Shown here: positions 58,794 to 64,000 of the stretch, piece by piece
Position numbering within the stretch: position 1 is the first letter of the stretch
How the letters are laid out: every line of letters begins with the position of its first letter
Source of the DNA: Moorella thermoacetica
GTDB taxonomy: Bacteria; Bacillota; DSM-521; Neomoorellales; Neomoorellaceae
Length of the DNA stretch: 64,000 nt
NCBI RefSeq assembly: GCF_001267405.1
Contig: NZ_CP012369.1
Coordinates: 1,328,001-1,392,000 of the forward strand
Direction of reading: 5' to 3'
Made by a program: the position numbers and the translations under genes
Notes under the pieces: generated by a model
Database searches by the model: none
The model's input: only the letters and a program-made list of their open reading frames with translations
What the model was told of the DNA's origin: nothing

Positions 58794-60911
58794 CTAAACT
58801 GCCGCCTGGCGTGTTTGTTCGTCGCCGCAGGAGACAGGACGGAAGCCCCGCCGTTCCCGGAACTCCTCCTGCTTGCCTTTATTCCAGTTCTTCACCGGCC
58901 GGTAATAGCCGACGATCCGGCTCCAGACCTCTGTTTCCCGGCCGCAGGCCGGGCATGTCCAGTGCTCGCCGGAAAGATACCCGTGCTCGGGGCAGATGCT
59001 GAAGGTAGGCGTAATAGTGAAATAGGGCAGGCGGAAATTATGCATCACTGTCTGCAGAAAACGTCGGCAGGTTACCGTATCCGTCACCCTTTCCCCCAGG
59101 TAGGCGTGAAAGACCGTACCCCCGGTATATTTTAGTTGCAACTCGTCCTGGTGCTCCAAGGCGGTAAACACATCGTCAGTGTAGCCGACCGGCAAATGGG
59201 TGGAATTGGTGTAATACGGTTCGTTTGTCCCGGAGGTGATAATATCAGGATAAAGACGCCTGTCCAGTCGGGCCAGGCGGTAAGAGGTACCTTCCGCCGG
59301 GGTGGCCTCCAGATTGAAGAGCTGGCCGGTTTCCGCCTGGTAGGTGGCCAGGACAGAACGCATAAAGTCCAGGATTTCTAAAGCCAGGCCCCTCCCATCG
59401 CGGGTCTCGATACCTTTCTTCATGAAGTTCAAGAGGGCCTCGTGCATGCCCACGATACCAATGGTATTAAAATGGTTCTCCCAGTACCTACCGAAACGCT
59501 CCTTAACCTGCCGCAGGTAGAATCGGGAGTAAGGATAAAGCCCCTGCTCCGTCAGCTTCTCCAGGATGTTGCGCTTGAGGAGCAGGCTCTCTTTGGCCAG
59601 GTCCATTTTCGCTTTTAAACTGGTGAAGAACTCTTCTTTCGATGAACTCACGTAACCCAGCCTGGGCAAATTAATGGTTACTACGCCGATAGAGCCCGTA
59701 AGGGGATTGGCGCCGAAAAGACCGCCGCCGCGTTTCTTCAGTTCCCGGTTATCCAGGCGCAGGCGGCAGCACATGCTGCGTACGTCTTCGGGCTTTAAAT
59801 CGGAGTTGATAAAGTTGGCAAAGTAGGGGATGCCGTATTTGGCCGTCATGGCCATGATCCTGTCTGCCACCGGGCTTTCCCAGGGAAAATCAGGCGTGAT
59901 GTTGTACGTGGGTATAGGGAAGGTAAAAATGCGGCCCCGGGCGTCCCCCTCCATCATCACCTCGCAAAAGGCTATATTCAGCCAGTCCATCTCTTGCTGG
60001 AAGTCGCCGTAGCATTCCTTACGCCGCTCGCCGCCGATGATCACCGGCTCGCCGGCTAAAACCTGCGGTACGACCACATCCATGGTCAGGTTGACAAAGG
60101 GCGTCTGGAAACCCACCCTGGTGGGCACATTGAGATTAAAGATAAACTCCTGCAGGGCCTGCTTGACTTCCCGGTAGTCCAGGCCGTCGTAACGGATAAA
60201 GGGAGCGAGGTAAGTATCGAAACTGGAAAAGGCCTGGGCACCAGCTGCTTCTCCCTGCAAGGTATAAAAGAAATTGGCTATCTGCCCCAGGGCCGTCCGG
60301 AAATGCCTGGGCGGCGCGCTTTCCACCTTCTGCCCCACGCCGGCAAAGCCGCTTTCCAGTAAATCGGCCAGGTCCCAGCCACAGCAATAGGGCGCCAGCA
60401 ACCCTAGATCGTGGATATGAATATCGCCCCTTTCATGGGCCTCGCGGATAGCCGGCGGGTAGACCTTTTCCAGCCAGTACCTGGAACTGACGGCGGCAAT
60501 GATATGGTTGTTGAGGCCCTGGAGGGAATAATTCATGTTGCTGTTCTCATTAATCCGCCAGTCCTGACCGTCAAGGTAGCCCTGGACCATTTCCTGCACG
60601 TTGACCAGGAGGTGGCGAAAATCCCGCCATTCCGCATGTTGTTGCCGGTAAAGGATATAAGCCTTGGCCGTCCGGGCATGGCCGTTCTCAATCAATACTT
60701 TTTCCACCAGGTCCTGTACGTCTTCGACGGTAGGCAGCCTGTCGACAAATTTTTCCGCCAGAAGGGCCGTCACCTGGTTGGCCAGTTGGCTGGCCTGGCG
60801 CCGGTCCTGGCCCCCGACAGCCTGGGCCGCTTTGTAAATAGCATTGATAATCCTTTCCTCGTCAAAGTCCACTACCCGGCCGTCGCGCTTGATGATTTTC
60901 TTCGGTATCAT
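58794..60911 (-). CDS. nrdD: Anaerobic (class III) ribonucleoside-triphosphate reductase NrdD
   Basis: 705 residues from ATG 60911; the frame extends into the leader to 60956. An ATP-cone allosteric domain is at residues 3-95 (IIKRDGRVVDFDEERI). The 10-stranded barrel carries the substrate-site cysteine region near RSMCCRLRLDN. The zinc site is CPEHGYLSG...CPACG and the glycyl-radical loop SRIVGYYRPV puts the radical glycine near residue 668. It makes deoxynucleotides anaerobically. The cobalamin riboswitch ahead implies use when B12 is low, complementing a B12-dependent NrdJ elsewhere. Confidence 0.96.
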   Translation of the reverse strand: MIPKKIIKRDGRVVDFDEERIINAIYKAAQAVGGQDRRQASQLANQVTALLAEKFVDRLPTVEDVQDLVEKVLIENGHARTAKAYILYRQQHAEWRDFRHLLVNVQEMVQGYLDGQDWRINENSNMNYSLQGLNNHIIAAVSSRYWLEKVYPPAIREAHERGDIHIHDLGLLAPYCCGWDLADLLESGFAGVGQKVESAPPRHFRTALGQIANFFYTLQGEAAGAQAFSSFDTYLAPFIRYDGLDYREVKQALQEFIFNLNVPTRVGFQTPFVNLTMDVVVPQVLAGEPVIIGGERRKECYGDFQQEMDWLNIAFCEVMMEGDARGRIFTFPIPTYNITPDFPWESPVADRIMAMTAKYGIPYFANFINSDLKPEDVRSMCCRLRLDNRELKKRGGGLFGANPLTGSIGVVTINLPRLGYVSSSKEEFFTSLKAKMDLAKESLLLKRNILEKLTEQGLYPYSRFYLRQVKERFGRYWENHFNTIGIVGMHEALLNFMKKGIETRDGRGLALEILDFMRSVLATYQAETGQLFNLEATPAEGTSYRLARLDRRLYPDIITSGTNEPYYTNSTHLPVGYTDDVFTALEHQDELQLKYTGGTVFHAYLGERVTDTVTCRRFLQTVMHNFRLPYFTITPTFSICPEHGYLSGEHWTCPACGRETEVWSRIVGYYRPVKNWNKGKQEEFRERRGFRPVSCGDEQTRQAAV

Positions 60912-60950
60912 GATTAAACTTAATCTCCCTTCACCTATGAAAATGAAAAA

Positions 60951-60976
60951 CCCCAACCACGCCTGCGTAGCTGGGG
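60951..60976 (-). terminator. Riboswitch-controlled terminator upstream of nrdD
   Basis: CCCCAACCACG/CGTAGCTGGGG imperfect stem followed on the minus strand by TTTTTCATTTT. It lies 40 nt upstream of the nrdD start and downstream of the cobalamin aptamer. Confidence 0.8.
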
Positions 60977-61012
60977 TAAATCCTCCCTTACCTCACCTTC
61001 ACCATGGCCGTG

Positions 61013-61264
61013 GTTTTACGGTGCAATCCCACGGGCAGGTCTCCTGGCTCGGGTTCAACGCTCCCTGCTGCCTTCCCAGTCCGGCACTCAAGCTCCTATC
61101 TACCCTACTCAGGCTACTTCTTATTAAAACTATTAAGATATTAACCCGTAGGGGGAAAAATCTTGCTGAGTGCTGGACCAGTGGCTCCTTTAGCAGGTGC
61201 TCCCCCTCACAGTGGCGGCACCGCACCGGATTCCCACCGGCTTCCCTGGCACCCGTTGGAATGT
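61013..61264 (-). ncRNA. Cobalamin riboswitch
   Basis: On the minus strand: GCCAGGGAAGCCGGTG, GAATCCGGTGCGGTGCCG, CCACTGTGA, and the B12 box GAGCCAGGAGACCTGCC near 61036-61052. The order and spacing fit the cobalamin class, with a long P-arm insertion. It precedes nrdDG and a terminator. Confidence 0.93.
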
Positions 61265-61365
61265 TTTTCTGGTAATACACTGTTCGACAAAGATGCAGCA
61301 AATTCCTGCCCGACCGCGTGTTCACTTCATACCCGCCTACGCTTCCCCTGTGTTCAGGGGCGGTT

Positions 61366-61749
61366 CTACTTCTTTTCTTGCTTTTTATAAGGACATTTAC
61401 TGCAAAGGGAGGGGTCTTCGAAGGAAATCAGGCAGTAAGTCCCTTCTTCCTTCCAGCAAGGCTTGGCACAGCCTATACGCTCAGTTTTATGGGAACAGGA
61501 CGGGCAGTCTTCTAATAACCAGCAAGGATAAAATGCCAGGTAGTGTTTCAAAGAGTTTAAATTAAAGCCCTTATCTATAAGCCTTTTAATAAAACGCAAG
61601 CGCTTCAAGTCATTATTGGAGTATAGACGCCGCCCGTTCTTCCGGGCGGGTTGTATGAGCTTATGCCTCTCCCAAACCCGCAGGGTGCCCGGCTGGATGC
61701 CAAGTAGCTCAGCCACAACGCTTATTGGGTACAGCATTTGTTCGGTCAT
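61366..61749 (-). CDS. MerR-family regulator with Cys-rich C-terminal domain
   Basis: 127 residues. MerR winged helix YPISVVAELLGIQPGTLRVWERHKL near residue 6, YSNNDLKRLRFIKRL near residue 43, then LKHYLAFYPCW and a cysteine-rich tail (CPSCSH, GCAKPCW, YCLIS, CSKCPYK) likely to bind a metal or Fe-S cluster. It lies divergently from the HdrD/HdrA-like operon, whose relic MerR gene on the other side is its paralogue. A redox- or metal-responsive control of that operon is an inference. Confidence 0.85.
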   Translation of the reverse strand: MTEQMLYPISVVAELLGIQPGTLRVWERHKLIQPARKNGRRLYSNNDLKRLRFIKRLIDKGFNLNSLKHYLAFYPCWLLEDCPSCSHKTERIGCAKPCWKEEGTYCLISFEDPSLCSKCPYKKQEKK

Positions 61750-61904
61750 AGATAGTCGCCTCGCCTGGCAATCGGGTTATAAATTTAATTGCAGCTCTAT
61801 TTTACGTTAACCTGTTATTTTAAATCAAGGTTTTCCTGTTTCGTTTCCTAAAAGCATCTTTTATGTTCAATACAAGGTTTTTTATAATTTTTTTTGTAAG
61901 TTTA

Positions 61905-61933
61905 TTGACATCGTTATTAACAGGAAATATGAT
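61905..61933 (+). promoter_or_regulatory. Promoter for the MerR relic and HdrD/HdrA-like operon
   Basis: TTGACA, 17-bp spacer, TATGAT, 38 bp upstream of the relic ORF. A related AACAGG/TTAAC sequence occurs in the divergent MerR promoter. Confidence 0.75.
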
Positions 61934-61970
61934 ATAAGTAAAAATAAGATTAACCGGGACGAAAAAATTA

Positions 61971-62207
61971 ATGTTTCCCATCGGTATGGTTATCCAGGTG
62001 TTAGATATCTCTGCGAACCACCTGCGGCGCTGGGAACAAAAAAACAGCAAGCGTTGTAATCTTTCCACCCTTCCAGCCTATCTCGCCTTTTACCCCTGGT
62101 GGCAGGATGTTCGAGGCCGTTCAGGAAGCTCCGTAGAAACAGCGACTACAGCCACGCGCCCCTGCTGGCAGAGAAGAAACATGTACTGCCAAGGCAATGA
62201 TGGATAA
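61971..62207 (+). pseudogene. MerR-family regulator relic (internal deletion)
   Basis: 78 residues. MVIQVLDISANHLRRWEQK keeps the first helix-turn-helix. About 40 residues of the wing/linker are missing before LPAYLAFYPWW, the same segment as YLAFYPCW in the intact paralogue. The Cys-rich tail has lost its CPxC motif (GRSGSSVETA) but keeps RPCWQRRNMYC. It is therefore a decayed paralogue of the regulator at 61366. It may still be translated as a leader, but DNA binding is unlikely. Confidence 0.6.
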
Positions 62208-62227
62208 ACTTCAGGAGGAATCTTTAA

Positions 62228-63466
62228 ATGCCTTTTTCACCCGCCATTGAAGAGAGTCTTTTTCCACCCCTTTATCAAAATTTACATGAAAAAATAACCG
62301 GTGCCCTGGGAGAAGCTACCCTACGATCTTGCCTTACCTGCGGCGTCTGCAGCGGCGGCTGTCCCACCGGCGATATAGGCGCACCTGTTGATCCCCGTAA
62401 AATCGTCCGCCTGCTCCTATGGGGGATGGAGGACAAAGTCCTGGCATCGGACATGATCTGGCTCTGCACCATGTGTGGCCGCTGTACGGTTTACTGCCCG
62501 GTAGGTGTGAATATGGGCGACCTGGTCCGGGCCCTGCGCAGCCACCTGGCGGAGGAAGGCCGGGTCCCCGAAAATTTACAAAAAGTTGTTGATCTAGCAG
62601 TTACTTCTGGTAATAATATGGGGATCAGCCGGGAGGATTATCTCGATACCCTGGACTGGATGCAAGAAGAACTCCAGGCTGAGTTCGGCCCCCGGGCGGA
62701 AATACCGGTAGATAAAAAAGGCGCCAGGGTAATGTACGTTATCAACCCGCGGGAAGCAAAGTTTTTCCCTCTATCCATCCTGGCGGCCGCCAAGGTGTTT
62801 TATGCCGCCAGCGAGAGCTGGACCCTCTCCAGCCGCTCCTGGGACGCGACCAACTACGCCCTTTTCTCCGGGGACGACAAAGCCGGCGCTATCCTGGTGC
62901 AGCGCCTGGCGGATGAGGTGGAGCGCCTGGGCTGCCAGGAGTTGATCATGACCGAGTGCGGCCATGCCTTCCGCGCCATCCGCTGGGGGCCCGAACGCTG
63001 GCTGGGGCATAAACTCCCCTTCCCCGTACGCAGTATTGTCCAGCTAATGGCCGAATACCTGGATGCAGGCCGTATCCGCCTGGACCCCTCCCGCAACAGC
63101 GAGCCGGTAACCTATCATGACCCCTGCAATCTAGGCCGCAAGGAAGGTATCTTTGAAGAACCGCGGCGGGTACTGCAGGCAGCGGTCACCGATTTTCGCG
63201 AAATGACGCCGAGCCGTGAGAATAACTACTGCTGCGGCGGCGGTGGCGGCATGCTCTCTTTGAGCGAGTTCGGCCAGGAACGTCTGGCCAAAGGCAAGGT
63301 TAAAATAGAGCAAATTCAGCGCACCGGGGCCGGGATAGTGGCTACTCCCTGCCACAACTGTGTTGATCAATTAAATGACCTTTGCCGTCATTATCATCTC
63401 AATGTTAAAGTTAAGAACCTGGTCGAATTGGTAGCCGATGCCCTGGTAATCGCTGGTAAGGAGTGA
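62228..63466 (+). CDS. HdrD/GlpC-like Fe-S protein (heterodisulfide-reductase subunit family)
   Basis: 412 residues. Two ferredoxin motifs at the N-terminus (CLTCGVCSGGCPTG near residue 35, CTMCGRCTVYCPVG near residue 79). One CCG domain in the C-terminal part: HDPCNLGRKEG near residue 298, NNYCCGGGGGMLS near residue 335 and ATPCHNCVDQL near residue 375. Only one CCG copy is clear; true HdrD has two. CCG domains bind a non-cubane 4Fe-4S cluster for disulfide-type electron transfer. Start behind AGGAGGAAT, followed 10 bp later by an HdrA-like gene. Confidence 0.88.
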   Translation: MPFSPAIEESLFPPLYQNLHEKITGALGEATLRSCLTCGVCSGGCPTGDIGAPVDPRKIVRLLLWGMEDKVLASDMIWLCTMCGRCTVYCPVGVNMGDLVRALRSHLAEEGRVPENLQKVVDLAVTSGNNMGISREDYLDTLDWMQEELQAEFGPRAEIPVDKKGARVMYVINPREAKFFPLSILAAAKVFYAASESWTLSSRSWDATNYALFSGDDKAGAILVQRLADEVERLGCQELIMTECGHAFRAIRWGPERWLGHKLPFPVRSIVQLMAEYLDAGRIRLDPSRNSEPVTYHDPCNLGRKEGIFEEPRRVLQAAVTDFREMTPSRENNYCCGGGGGMLSLSEFGQERLAKGKVKIEQIQRTGAGIVATPCHNCVDQLNDLCRHYHLNVKVKNLVELVADALVIAGKE

Positions 63467-63476
63467 GACTTTAATA

Positions 63477-64000
63477 ATGAAAAAGGATGCGCTACCCGTA
63501 GCCGTCCTGGGAGCCGGCATCGCCGGGGTCCAGGCGGCCCTGGACCTGTCCCGTCTCGGCTACCAGGTCATTCTATTAGAACGCTCTTCCCGGCCAGGCG
63601 GTAAACTTACCGCCCTGCCAAAGACTTTTCCTACCAACGACTGCAGCGCCTGCGTCTTGTCCCCTCCGGACAGCTTCTTCTGTATCCGTTCCCCCCACTT
63701 TATCAAGCAAGGGAGCGATAATATTACCCTCCTCACCGGTGTTGAAGTAAAAAAATTGACCCGTAACCCCGGCAACTTTAGCTTGCATTTTTACCGGGAA
63801 GGCCGGGAGGAGGAATTAAACGCGGCGGCTCTTATCCTCTGCCCCGGTTACGAGGAGTATCTTCCCGCCAACCTGGATGCCCGCTACGGTTACGGGCGTT
63901 ATCCAGGGGTTTTGACCGGCCTGGAGTTAGAACAGCGCCTGGGGGCTGAGGGGTACCTGTGCCGCCCCGGGGATAATGGTCCGCTGCAACAGGTGGCCTT
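63477..64000 (+). CDS. HdrA-like FAD protein (3' end outside window)
   Basis: 174 residues are visible. FAD-binding VAVLGAGIAGVQAALDLSRLG near residue 8 and LERSSRPGGKL are clear. NDCSACVLSPPDS near residue 57 is the HdrA N-terminal cysteine motif. The remainder runs off the window. HdrA subunits bifurcate electrons between ferredoxin and a low-potential partner; with the preceding HdrD-like gene they form a soluble reductase-type complex, probably followed by more hdr or mvhD genes. Confidence 0.88.
   Translation, partial: MKKDALPVAVLGAGIAGVQAALDLSRLGYQVILLERSSRPGGKLTALPKTFPTNDCSACVLSPPDSFFCIRSPHFIKQGSDNITLLTGVEVKKLTRNPGNFSLHFYREGREEELNAAALILCPGYEEYLPANLDARYGYGRYPGVLTGLELEQRLGAEGYLCRPGDNGPLQQVA

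Noticed and set aside
1-64000. CRISPR arrays, tRNA or rRNA genes, intact insertion sequences
   Set aside because: No regularly spaced direct repeats, tRNA-like cloverleaf or rRNA signature, and no intact transposase frame was found on either strand by reading.

Overview
The window (about 55-57% G+C by eye, no rRNA, tRNA or CRISPR seen) looks like a chromosomal segment of a strictly anaerobic, spore-forming, thermophilic-type Firmicute, most likely Moorella or a close relative. The clues are a cotJABC spore-coat operon, DMSO-reductase-family molybdoenzymes, corrinoid methyltransferase and double-cubane-cluster proteins, class III ribonucleotide reductase, HdrD/HdrA-like proteins, and many Fe-S, Fe and Se/S genes. 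The genus is an inference from gene content; no search was run.

Layout. 0-6.5 kb (minus): TorD chaperone, DmsA-like catalytic subunit, DmsB-like Fe-S subunit, a radical SAM protein and a second DmsA-like subunit cut by the window edge. 6.8-7.9 kb: cotJABC. 8.2-11.8 kb: a decayed defence island, with two HEPN/MNT modules flanking fragments of a helicase, a DUF1156 DNA methylase and a DUF499 ATPase that run into each other at deletion junctions. 12-16.9 kb: TIM-barrel protein, LCP-family cell-wall protein, a small HTH gene and thiC behind a TPP riboswitch. 17-21.7 kb: DUF3343 plus cysteine desulfurase, MntR-like regulator, and feoA with a feoB split into two genes. 21.8-25 kb: two MinD-type ATPases with inserted ferredoxin domains, ferredoxin, two NifX-like proteins and a DUF5320 protein. 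25-30 kb: cysteine-desulfidase-like enzyme, Fur-family regulator, NifU-like scaffold, and an activase plus double-cubane reductase pair.

30.4-37.7 kb (minus) is a seven-gene metal-uptake-like operon: DUF364, FecCD permease, ATPase, binding lipoprotein, methyltransferase, DUF364, second lipoprotein. It is preceded by a structured leader that I read as a Moco/Tuco-type riboswitch plus terminator. A second copy of that leader precedes another DUF364 gene at 48-49 kb, and a fourth DUF364 gene lies at 39.5 kb. 41.5-46.7 kb: zinc ribbon, CoA-disulfide-reductase-like flavoprotein, HD-GYP gene, and a second feoA-feoA-feoB locus under a Fur box whose feoB is broken twice. 47-48 kb and 54.8 kb: relics of VapBC-type modules. 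49.4-52.1 kb: a Se/S operon (YedE, DUF3343, kinase-like, YedF). 52.4-54.6 kb: methyltransferase and a collapsed ZnuA/ZnuB-type transporter. 55-57.8 kb: double-cubane reductase plus a methyltransferase/corrinoid fusion. 58-61.3 kb: nrdDG behind a cobalamin riboswitch. 61.4-64 kb: MerR-type regulator, a broken MerR relic, and HdrD-like and HdrA-like genes running off the end.

Two threads stand out. First, at least seven minus-strand promoters between 24.5 and 43.3 kb share the same extended -35 element (TTGAC followed by A, G or T, then TATG) and in most cases a 17-bp spacer. They drive Fe-S, sulfur and redox genes, which suggests one shared regulator. Second, the DUF364/FecCD/methyltransferase operon with its riboswitch is the best candidate for an under-described metal-acquisition system. 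The rest of the window is notable for the number of precisely readable gene relics.
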